Positions 1 through 6,010 of a stretch of 12,708 nucleotides of DNA are shown in pieces. How positions within the stretch are numbered: position 1 is the stretch's first letter; every line of letters starts with the position of its first letter. Made by a program: the position numbers and the translations under genes. The notes under the pieces are model-generated. The model worked only from the letters and a program-made list of their open reading frames with translations, had not been told where the DNA came from and ran no database searches. Source of the DNA: JBDLIL01 sp039714855 (GTDB taxonomy: Bacteria; Patescibacteriota; Microgenomatia; UBA1400; PJMF01); the NCBI GenBank assembly GCA_039714855.1, contig JBDLIL010000027.1:1-12708 (forward strand), given 5' to 3'.

Positions 1-152
1 TTGGCTGTTTTGTATTTAGCGCCCCGTTGGCGAATAATGATATTGCCACCGACTACTTTTTCCCCAGCAAATTTTTTAACACCCAATCGCTTGCCATGAC
101 GCTTCCCTTGGGCTTGCTGTTTAACTTTTCCTGATGCTTTTACTTTTGACAT
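1..152 (-). CDS. rpmA: Ribosomal protein bL27, N-terminal part (cut by window edge)
   Basis: This is the first 50 codons of large-subunit protein bL27; the rest lies beyond position 1. The core KRLGVKKFAG followed by NIIIRQRGAKYK is the bL27 signature. In known ribosomes the bL27 N-terminus reaches into the peptidyl-transferase centre. Here it reads MSKVKASGKVKQQ rather than the common MAHKKAGG type, a variant I associate with Patescibacteria. The ATG at 150-152 puts the KRLGV motif at residues 21-25, close to its place in E. coli bL27. No Shine-Dalgarno sequence is visible, and the start lies inside the end of the upstream methyltransferase gene (32-base overlap), so translation is probably coupled. 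The bL21 gene lies two genes upstream, matching the usual rplU-rpmA pairing. Confidence 0.93.
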   Translation of the reverse strand, partial: MSKVKASGKVKQQAQGKRHGKRLGVKKFAGEKVVGGNIIIRQRGAKYKTA

Positions 153-1023
153 ATCTTAATAAATATATTTGTCTTTTAATTATTGCTTCTGGTCTGGCGT
201 ATTGTACTGGTTTAGACAGCATACTATATCCAATCCCCTCTAGTTTGTCAATCAAGTGTGAAAGAGAGAATTCTTTCTGCTCTGTTTCAGAGCTGGGGAA
301 TACTACTACCAACACAGCGTTGTTGTCTAAAATCTTAGCCCAATTTTTAAATGAGCCTAAATATAATTTTTCTAACCCCTTGAATATGTTTGGTAGCTTA
401 TCTGTTTTTGGTCTTGGTTTACCTAAAAAAGGTTCGGTAACTAGTAGTTGAATCGGCTTAGTAATCTCTTGTCTAGAGATTTTGGTGGCATCTTGGATAA
501 ATAATTTGTAATTATTGGCGATTTCATATTGGGTAGCGAGCCAGTGGAGATTTCTTTTACTGCCATAAAAAGCATTTTCATCGATATCCGATCCAAAAAC
601 ATCTAACCCTAAAAGCTGAGCTTCCATAAGAATTGTGCCTGTGCCACAAAAGGGATCGAACAAATTTTCGGGGTTTTTTTTATTAGTTTTGAGATATTGG
701 CCAATGGCAATATTTGCCATCATGCGAGCCAGCTTGGGAGGCAGCATGCCTTTCTTATGATCAGCATAAGGTTTTTTTCTATCTCGTTTTATCCAGTTTT
801 TCCAATCATGATTAACAATTAGTTTTTCTTTATTATGAATATTTTTTGTTATTTTTATTGTTCCTCCCAGCTTACTCATAAGCTCTTTTGCCTGATCATC
901 AGAATCCAAACTTATTTCTGCTAAAGAATTAGCTAGCAGTTTTATATTTTTTTTGGGTAAAAGAGAGGAAAGTTCTAGAAGAGAAAGTTTGTTTGTAGCA
1001 CCAAGGTGAAAAAAATACTTCAT
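121..1023 (-). CDS. Trm11-like SAM-dependent RNA methyltransferase
   Basis: A 300-residue Rossmann-fold methyltransferase of the Trm11/TrmG10 type, whose characterised relatives make N2-methylguanosine in tRNA. The N-terminus (FHLGATNKLSLLEL, residues 5-18) resembles the Trm11 N-terminal domain. A linker, RDRKKPYADHKKGMLPPKLA (80-99), precedes the catalytic domain, as in that family. Motif I is DPFCGTGT (123-130) and the acidic end of strand 2 is GSDID (144-148). The catalytic motif, normally (D/N)PPY, reads TEPFLG (196-201). The C-terminus ARPEAIIKRQIYLLRY is basic and hydrophobic. The gene lies 50 bases after rplU and overlaps rpmA by 32 bases, in the place where Firmicutes carry the bL27 protease gene prp. 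The target could be tRNA or rRNA; ribosomal neighbours suggest translation but do not settle it. The family call is fairly firm, the substrate is not. Confidence 0.78.
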   Translation of the reverse strand: MKYFFHLGATNKLSLLELSSLLPKKNIKLLANSLAEISLDSDDQAKELMSKLGGTIKITKNIHNKEKLIVNHDWKNWIKRDRKKPYADHKKGMLPPKLARMMANIAIGQYLKTNKKNPENLFDPFCGTGTILMEAQLLGLDVFGSDIDENAFYGSKRNLHWLATQYEIANNYKLFIQDATKISRQEITKPIQLLVTEPFLGKPRPKTDKLPNIFKGLEKLYLGSFKNWAKILDNNAVLVVVFPSSETEQKEFSLSHLIDKLEGIGYSMLSKPVQYARPEAIIKRQIYLLRYVKSKSIRKS

Positions 1024-1073
1024 GACTTATAAATCATAATTCATAACTTACGAAACAGACAACGAAGAAGTTT

Positions 1074-1400
1074 CTAAGACTCAGCTTTGAGTGAAATGAC
1101 TTCTAGATTTGTTTGGAGTTGTCTGTGGCCCTTGGTTTTTCTATATCGTGATTTGGCTTTAAACTTTGCAACCCGAATTTTTTTGGCTTTGGCATGAGAA
1201 AGAACTTTTAAAGCAACCGTAGCTCTATCTACAGTAGGAGTACCTATTTTGGTTTTCTTGTCATCAACATACAAAAGTACATCTGAAACTTTTAATTCAT
1301 CGCCTTCTTTTTTATCGAGGTGGTCAACAACAATTTTATCTCCTTGGCTGACAATTTCTTGTTTACCTTGGATTTGGATGATTGCGTATGGTTTTTTCAT
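1074..1400 (-). CDS. rplU: Ribosomal protein bL21
   Basis: A 108-residue large-subunit protein, usual length for bL21, which binds 23S rRNA. It starts MKKPYAIIQIQGKQ, matching the family's MYAVIxTGGKQ opening. It ends with the basic RNA-binding signature KFKAKSRYRKTKGHRQ (about residues 76-91). The frame is open for 11 more codons upstream (to 1433), but the ATG at 1400 is chosen for two reasons: bL21 homologues begin here, and an AAAAGGA Shine-Dalgarno sequence (1406-1412) sits 5 bases before it. The extension would also overlap the -10 box. It is first in an rplU, methyltransferase, rpmA group and begins 37 bases after rodA. Confidence 0.95.
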   Translation of the reverse strand: MKKPYAIIQIQGKQEIVSQGDKIVVDHLDKKEGDELKVSDVLLYVDDKKTKIGTPTVDRATVALKVLSHAKAKKIRVAKFKAKSRYRKTKGHRQLQTNLEVISLKAES

Positions 1401-1405
1401 TAAAT

Positions 1406-1432
1406 TCCTTTTCAAAGACTGAAAGTATAGCA
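1406..1432 (-). promoter_or_regulatory. Extended -10 promoter and Shine-Dalgarno site for rplU
   Basis: On the minus strand TGCTATACT (1424-1432) is an extended -10 element: TG, one base, then TATACT, which is 5 of 6 to consensus. It lies just before and within the 37-base gap after rodA. The -35 region is poor, which is common for extended -10 promoters. Transcription would start near 1417-1420, giving a leader of about 20 bases with AAAAGGA (1406-1412) as ribosome-binding site. This is one of the few clear Shine-Dalgarno sequences in the window and fixes the rplU start at 1400. It suggests that rplU and the genes after it can be transcribed separately from ileS-rodA. Confidence 0.55.
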
Positions 1433-1437
1433 TAGAT

Positions 1438-2505
1438 TTACCTGATTTGCATAAAAGATTTGCTTTTTTCTTCCAAAGCTATTGATTGAATTATCCCAAG
1501 ACTAAACATGTTGGCGATAATTGAGCTACCTCCATAGGATACTAGGGGCAATGTGACTCCAGTGATTGGTAAAATACTACTGTTCATGCCTATGTTAATT
1601 ATTGTCTGAATCAGTAGAGCAGTCATAATGGCGTAGCAATATAGTTGTTGAGATAAATTAGAGCTACTTTTGGCAATATGCCAAATATAGAGATTCAAAA
1701 GAAAATATGTTATCACCAAAGTGATTGAGCCTAAAAATCCTGTTTCTTCGGCAATGCTGGCGAATATAAAATCAGTTTGTCGTTCTGGCAAAAATCTTAA
1801 ATGAGATTGTATACCTAGTCCCAGTCCTCTACCGAAAAACTTTCCAGAACCTACGGCAATGAGTGACTGTTGAGCGTTATAGTTTTCCTGAGTATTTACG
1901 CTTGCATTTTTGAAGGACAGAATTCTTTGCTTTTGATGAGGTTTTAATAAAAAACTAAAAATAATTATTAAAGACAATAGGCTTGTTAGGATTAGTGATA
2001 GATATTGTTTGATGCTTAGGGGTAAAAAGAAAAGTAAGCTGCCAGTTGCTAAAAGAAAAATCATAGTACTGCCAAAATCTGGTTCAATATAAATAAGTAA
2101 TCCGGGTATTAATATTAAAAGTAAAATATTTCTAAGTTGGGTCCAGTTGATATTTTTTTTAATAGTTTTCGTGTACCAAGTTAGGCTTAGCATTACTAAT
2201 GGTATGGCTATTTGTGATGGTTGAAGGTGAAATCCACCAGGCAAGACTATCCAGCGGGCTGATCCTTTAATTTGTTCACTAAAAAGAGCGATTATAAGCA
2301 AAATGATTAGTAAGAAATATGAAATAGGACTCAGACGCTCTAGTTCTGCATATTTGATTTTGCTTATTGTAAAAAAAACAATTAATCCCACTAAAAAAAA
2401 GGCAGCTTGCTGAGTTACTAGTTCTGGAGCAATGCTTCTAAGTATCAATACGCTAATGCTAGCAAGTATGCTAATTAGAATTGCAAGAAAGTACTTCCTA
2501 ATCAT
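1438..2505 (-). CDS. rodA: SEDS peptidoglycan glycosyltransferase, RodA type
   Basis: A 355-residue multi-pass membrane protein of the SEDS family, which polymerises lipid II into glycan strands; RodA acts in side-wall elongation with a class B PBP. The loop QSHLRFLPERQTDFIF (233-248) is closer to RodA than to FtsW and holds Asp245, the counterpart of catalytic Asp262 of E. coli RodA. EPDFGS (141-146) and the late motif LPITGVTLPLVSYGGSS are also present. The usual QPSE-x2-K motif reads QPSQIAI (95-101), so the Glu and Lys, reported to form a functional salt bridge in Thermus RodA, are both replaced. The gene starts 8 bases after the ileS stop, so it is probably cotranscribed and exposed to the T-box. 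No mreB or PBP2 gene is nearby. The RodA rather than FtsW assignment rests on the loop motif and on a better FtsW elsewhere in the window. Confidence 0.85.
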   Translation of the reverse strand: MIRKYFLAILISILASISVLILRSIAPELVTQQAAFFLVGLIVFFTISKIKYAELERLSPISYFLLIILLIIALFSEQIKGSARWIVLPGGFHLQPSQIAIPLVMLSLTWYTKTIKKNINWTQLRNILLLILIPGLLIYIEPDFGSTMIFLLATGSLLFFLPLSIKQYLSLILTSLLSLIIIFSFLLKPHQKQRILSFKNASVNTQENYNAQQSLIAVGSGKFFGRGLGLGIQSHLRFLPERQTDFIFASIAEETGFLGSITLVITYFLLNLYIWHIAKSSSNLSQQLYCYAIMTALLIQTIINIGMNSSILPITGVTLPLVSYGGSSIIANMFSLGIIQSIALEEKSKSFMQIR

Positions 2506-2513
2506 TATCTAGC

Positions 2514-5351
2514 TTATAGTAACTTGGTTTCGTTGCCTTTGACAATCTCTGATGTCAAGGTTTTTTTCTTAATTTCTTCCTCATGTTCTTTGGGCCAATC
2601 TACTAGTTGCACTTTTATTAGATCTTTTATACTGCAGCCAGCCTTTTTTCGCAAATTCATAATAGTCCTCATGACTTCTCTAGCTTGGCCCTCAGCTTCT
2701 AGCTTGGGAGTTAGTTCTTCATCAAACTGATAGAGAATCTCACCATCTTTGCATGTTTTCCAAGTAACTTTTTTAACATTTATTTCTTTGGCTAACACTT
2801 TTTGCAACTCTTCTTCAGGTGTAATTCCGGTGGTTGAAACAGAAAATTCTGCCAATGGTTGTCTAATCTTTCTGCGTTTTTCATCCATTCGTCTTCGGAA
2901 GGCGTGGGCAATATTTGCAGCCATTTTTATTTGTTTCATTTCTTCTTCTAACTTTGCATTTTGCATTTTTTCATTCACAGCCGGCCAATCTGTGTGATGA
3001 ATACTAGTGCTTTTGTCAACTAAAGTATGATGCACTAATTCGCTAAAAAAGGGTGCAAATGGTGCCATGAGTTGGGCTAAGGTATAAATAGCATAGCCAA
3101 AAACATGATTGGCTTCTTGATTATTATCAGAGCGCAAACGTTCGCGGCTTAATCTCAAATACCAGGTAGATAGTTCATCTACAAAATTAATTAAATTTCT
3201 AGATGCTCTAACGACATCATAATTATCCATGTGAGCGGTAGTTTCAAAAATTAAATTTTCTACTTTGCTAAGCAGCCATTTGTCCATCACGTGTTTTGGA
3301 TCGAACTTAGGTTTGCTAATAACTTGAGATTTATCAGCAAAACTTTGATAAAACCCCAATACATTCCACCAAATTACAAAAACCTTGCGCCTGATATCAG
3401 CTACTTCTTTTTCACTAAAATTTAAATTCTCAGCTTTTAACACGGGTGAGCTGGCCAAGTATGTTCTCAAGCTATCAGAACCGTATCTATCTATTAATAA
3501 AACTGGATCGGGATAATTTTGCAATCTTTTGCTCATTTTTTTGCCATCTTCTGCCAGCACAATTCCATTCACAATTACATTTTTAAAAGCATTTGTTTCT
3601 TTTACTCCTCCGGCAATAACATGTAAATAATAAAACCAGGCTCTGGTTTGATCTACGCCTTCGCCGATAAATTCAGCTGGAAAATTATTTTCAAATTGTT
3701 CTTTATTTTCGAAGGGGTAGTGAGCTTGGCCGTAAGGCATGGAGCCGCTATCAAACCAGGTATCCAAAACATCGGGAATGCGTTTCATTTGTTTCCCACA
3801 TTGGCATGCAACAGTTATTTTATCGACTACATGCTTGTGAATATCAGTAATTTTTTTACCACTGTCTTTTTCTAATTCGCTAATACTGCCATAGACTTTT
3901 GTTGTTCCGCATTCGCATCTCCAAATGGGGATCACGCTAGCCCAATATCTTTGGCGACTGATAGACCAATCTTTGGCACCTTTTAACCAATTGCCCCACC
4001 TGCCATTTTTAATGTGCTTTGGTGACCAATTGATATCTTTAGCTGAGTCTAGTAATTTATCTTTGATTTTTAAAACATTTACAAACCAGCTGCTTGTGGC
4101 GTAATTTAACAGCGGGGTGTCACAGCGCCAACAATGAGGGTAGCTATGTAGTAATTTCTTTTTGCTAAAAAGCAAATCTTTTTTAGCCAGATATTTTATT
4201 ATTTCAACATCTGTTTTTTGAGGATCATTTTTTGGCTTTACCTCCATATCGGCAAAGTCTATTACTTCTTTTTTAAATCTACCATCCATGCCAACGTGTT
4301 GAATTAATTCCAGACCTTCTTTTTGTCCTAATTTAAAATCGTCATCACCAAAACCGGGGGCAATGTGAACTATGCCTGTGCCCTCGTTTGTATCAACGAA
4401 GTCACCAATAACTACCTTAAAAGCATTTTTTGTTTTGAAATAATATGGAAAAAGTGGAGTGTAATTTAAGTTAGCCAATTCACTGCCTTTGAATTCAGAA
4501 ATTATCTTATAATCACTGTCGCCAAAAACTTCCTCAATTCTATCTTTAGCTAAAATATATAACTTGCTTTTTTCTTTGCCACTGCACAAGGCGTATTCAA
4601 TATCTGCAGCTATAGCTAATAAAAAATTTCCAGGCAATGTCCAAGGCGTTGTTGTCCAAGCCAGGAAAAAGACTTTAGCAGTCACATCTTTTATCTTGTT
4701 GAAGTTTTCTATTTCAAATTCAGCAATTATGCTGATGTCTCTCACGTCTTTATATCCTTCGGCTACTTCAGATTGTGATAGGGTGGTTTCACACCTGGGG
4801 CAGATATGCATGCTTCTGTAATCTTCATAAATTAAATCTCTATCATGGAGTTTTTTAAATACCCACCATACAGATTCCATAAATTCTGGATCCATGGTTT
4901 TATAATCATTTTCCATGTCAGCCCAGCGGCCAAGGCGTTTGATTATTTTTTTCCAATCATCTACGTATGAGAGTACTTTGGATCTGCAAATTTCATTAAA
5001 TTTATCTACTCCCAGTTTTTCTATTTCTTTCTTGCGCTTGATTCCCAACTCTTTTTCAGCGATATTTTCTATTGGTAAGCCGTGGCAGTCCCAACCCCAT
5101 TTGCGCTCTACTCTCTTGCCTTTCATGGTCCAGTACCTAGGAATAATATCCTTCATAGTGCTGGCAACTATGTGTCCATAATGTGGTAGGCCGGTAGCAA
5201 AAGGTGGTCCATCATAAAAAACATATGAATTGTCTTTGCTGCGCATTTCGACAGATTTTTCAAAAGCTTTTGTTTCTTCCCAAAATTTGAGAGTTTCTTC
5301 TTCTAGTTTTGCCAGCTCCGGTGCTTTTCTAAAATTTAGTTGTTTTTTCAT
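2514..5351 (-). CDS. ileS: Isoleucyl-tRNA synthetase, type-2-like
   Basis: A 945-residue class I aminoacyl-tRNA synthetase that charges tRNA-Ile. The nucleotide-binding HIGH motif is HYGH (57-60) within GPPFATGLPHYGH, and KMSKR is at 605-609. This HYGH plus KMSKR combination is what I associate with the eukaryote-like type 2 enzymes rather than usual bacterial type 1. The editing domain shows AWTTTPWTLPGN (231-242) and GIVHIAPGFGDDDF (326-339). Cys pairs CPRC (184-187), HCWRC (406-410), CEC (479-481) and CQC (516-518) may bind zinc. The C-terminal anticodon-binding region is complete. The open frame extends 31 codons upstream to 5444, but that stretch is the T-box antiterminator and terminator, so the ATG at 5351, opening MKKQLNFRKAPELAKLEEE, is chosen. 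There is no clear Shine-Dalgarno sequence. rodA follows after 8 bases. Confidence 0.96.
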   Translation of the reverse strand: MKKQLNFRKAPELAKLEEETLKFWEETKAFEKSVEMRSKDNSYVFYDGPPFATGLPHYGHIVASTMKDIIPRYWTMKGKRVERKWGWDCHGLPIENIAEKELGIKRKKEIEKLGVDKFNEICRSKVLSYVDDWKKIIKRLGRWADMENDYKTMDPEFMESVWWVFKKLHDRDLIYEDYRSMHICPRCETTLSQSEVAEGYKDVRDISIIAEFEIENFNKIKDVTAKVFFLAWTTTPWTLPGNFLLAIAADIEYALCSGKEKSKLYILAKDRIEEVFGDSDYKIISEFKGSELANLNYTPLFPYYFKTKNAFKVVIGDFVDTNEGTGIVHIAPGFGDDDFKLGQKEGLELIQHVGMDGRFKKEVIDFADMEVKPKNDPQKTDVEIIKYLAKKDLLFSKKKLLHSYPHCWRCDTPLLNYATSSWFVNVLKIKDKLLDSAKDINWSPKHIKNGRWGNWLKGAKDWSISRQRYWASVIPIWRCECGTTKVYGSISELEKDSGKKITDIHKHVVDKITVACQCGKQMKRIPDVLDTWFDSGSMPYGQAHYPFENKEQFENNFPAEFIGEGVDQTRAWFYYLHVIAGGVKETNAFKNVIVNGIVLAEDGKKMSKRLQNYPDPVLLIDRYGSDSLRTYLASSPVLKAENLNFSEKEVADIRRKVFVIWWNVLGFYQSFADKSQVISKPKFDPKHVMDKWLLSKVENLIFETTAHMDNYDVVRASRNLINFVDELSTWYLRLSRERLRSDNNQEANHVFGYAIYTLAQLMAPFAPFFSELVHHTLVDKSTSIHHTDWPAVNEKMQNAKLEEEMKQIKMAANIAHAFRRRMDEKRRKIRQPLAEFSVSTTGITPEEELQKVLAKEINVKKVTWKTCKDGEILYQFDEELTPKLEAEGQAREVMRTIMNLRKKAGCSIKDLIKVQLVDWPKEHEEEIKKKTLTSEIVKGNETKLL

Positions 5352-5381
5352 AATATTTTCAGTACAAGTGAGGTTGATACT

Positions 5382-5427
5382 AAAAAAACCTCTTTCATTC
5401 ACTACACAAGATAGTAAACAAAAGAGG
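5382..5427 (-). terminator. Intrinsic terminator of the ileS T-box
   Basis: CCTCTTT (5421-5427) pairs with AAAGAGG (5389-5395), followed at once by seven T residues (5382-5388). The stem continues inside with TTTACTA pairing to TAGTGAA (one G-T pair), making a long hairpin. Its 5' arm overlaps the CTCTT used by the antiterminator, so only one can form. The ileS start is 30 bases after the U-tract. Confidence 0.87.
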
Positions 5428-5589
5428 CTTCTTGATTTTCTCAAGAAAGGTACCAGCCCTTATGTGCTTAATTACTGCTATCACGGGCTTACCCGGCTGA
5501 GTCTAATAATTCTTCGTAGCTTTAGCGCAGAAGAAACTTCTTTCAGCACCGTGTCGAGTTAGACTCGACTTCACCAAGTGATTGCTTGG
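5382..5589 (-). promoter_or_regulatory. T-box riboswitch leader of ileS (tRNA-Ile sensing)
   Basis: The ileS leader has the hallmarks of a transcription-attenuating T-box. The bulge TGGTACC (5449-5455), complementary to the tRNA NCCA end, lies between helix AAGGG/CTCTT (5457-5461 with 5422-5426) and helix TTCTTGA/TCAAGAA just inside, the canonical antiterminator layout. The 3' arm of the outer helix is shared with the following terminator, so the two folds exclude each other. Upstream, GAGTCTAA (5559-5566) pairs with TTAGACTC (5499-5506), closing a putative Stem I. Just inside its 3' arm is AGAATTA, holding an ATT isoleucine codon (5508-5510) followed by a purine, as expected for a specifier. 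GGTGC/GCGCT and AGAAG/CTTCT helices form the upper stem. CGGG-TAAG-CCCG (5484-5495) is an intervening hairpin. Stem I is short, about 68 bases, and its 5' boundary is uncertain. Uncharged tRNA-Ile should stabilise readthrough into ileS. Confidence 0.87.
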
Positions 5590-5601
5590 CTTGAGCGGTT
5601 T

Positions 5602-5718
5602 TTATTTGTTAAATCTTAGTGTAATGAATGTAACCAGTAACCCAGCAAATCCTACCGTTAAGAGAGAAAATTCAATAGGTAGTGGTTGAGTTAGTATCTC
5701 AAGCATATGTTTATTCAT
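5602..5718 (-). CDS. Putative 38-residue single-pass membrane microprotein
   Basis: A short frame with start and stop: MNKHMLEILTQPLP, then a hydrophobic stretch with LLTVGFAGLLVTFITL (about residues 19-34), then RFNK and TAA. Its ATG overlaps the stop region of the preceding 73-codon gene by 8 bases in another frame, suggesting translational coupling. No clear Shine-Dalgarno sequence is seen; an in-frame ATG at codon 5 is an alternative start. It ends 12 bases before the first hairpin of the ileS T-box leader, so it occupies the whole gap. I do not recognise the family. One predicted membrane helix with a basic end suggests an inner-membrane microprotein, perhaps a partner of its neighbour. 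Being so short, it may not be a real gene; the overlap and the composition support it. Confidence 0.5.
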   Translation of the reverse strand: MNKHMLEILTQPLPIEFSLLTVGFAGLLVTFITLRFNK

Positions 5719-5932
5719 TCACTGAGCGTTTCATCAGTATGATAGCAGAACTATATAATAATGCAAAGATGATTGCTCCTGTAATTGCAAGCAAGATGTT
5801 AAACTTGAATCCACCGAAAGCTTGGCCAAACATCAAAGCTGCAAAGGAAATGTTTCCAAGTTGAACTAACCCATTAGCAATTTCCTTATTTAATTTCCAA
5901 ATTTTTTGTCTTTGAAATTTAGTAAGTTTCAT
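5711..5932 (-). CDS. Small two-helix membrane protein, function unknown
   Basis: A 73-residue protein with a basic, probably cytoplasmic N-terminus (MKLTKFQRQKIWKLNKEIA) and two hydrophobic segments, about residues 21-42 and 44-67, separated by a short GFKFN turn and followed by KRSVNE. This is a helical hairpin with both ends likely cytoplasmic. The first segment is weakly hydrophobic and rich in Gly, Asn and Gln, suggesting it packs against another protein. I do not recognise a named family. A TATAAT box lies 11 bases before the ATG, so the message may be nearly leaderless. It lies 78 bases after ftsZ and overlaps the 38-codon frame, with the ileS T-box next. Reality as a gene is likely: good start context, its own promoter-like box, and amino-acid content typical of a membrane protein. 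Confidence 0.72.
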   Translation of the reverse strand: MKLTKFQRQKIWKLNKEIANGLVQLGNISFAALMFGQAFGGFKFNILLAITGAIIFALLYSSAIILMKRSVNE

Positions 5933-5943
5933 TATTGCTCACT

Positions 5944-5949
5944 ATTATA
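5944..5949 (-). promoter_or_regulatory. Consensus -10 box upstream of the microprotein pair
   Basis: A perfect TATAAT on the minus strand, 11 bases before the ATG at 5932. Transcription would begin around 5937, leaving a leader of only a few bases. No good -35 hexamer is found 16-18 bases upstream; a TG lies two bases before the box, one base off the usual extended -10 spacing. The transcript could run through both small genes into the ileS T-box. Confidence 0.5.
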
Positions 5950-6010
5950 GGCACAAATTCTTGGAAAAAGCTGGGGAAATTAAGACTTTATGGAATGTGG
6001 TCAAGATTGT

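Noticed and set aside
1024..1073. A terminator or separate promoter between rplU and the methyltransferase
   Set aside because: The 50-base gap is AT-rich with only a weak AACTT/AAGTT inverted repeat and no U-tract or convincing hexamers.
1401..1433. An 11-codon extension of bL21 starting at 1433
   Set aside because: It overlaps the extended -10 promoter, and the ATG at 1400 has a good Shine-Dalgarno sequence and the standard bL21 opening.
5352..5444. A 31-codon N-terminal extension of IleRS starting at 5444
   Set aside because: The stretch is the T-box antiterminator and terminator, contains the U-tract, and has no counterpart in IleRS. The enzyme's normal start is at 5351.
5572..5612. A possible plus-strand terminator (CCAAG/CTTGG hairpin followed after nine bases by TTTTT)
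   Set aside because: The T-run is separated from the stem by CTTGAGCGG, there is no plus-strand gene to terminate, and the hairpin fits the minus-strand T-box leader.
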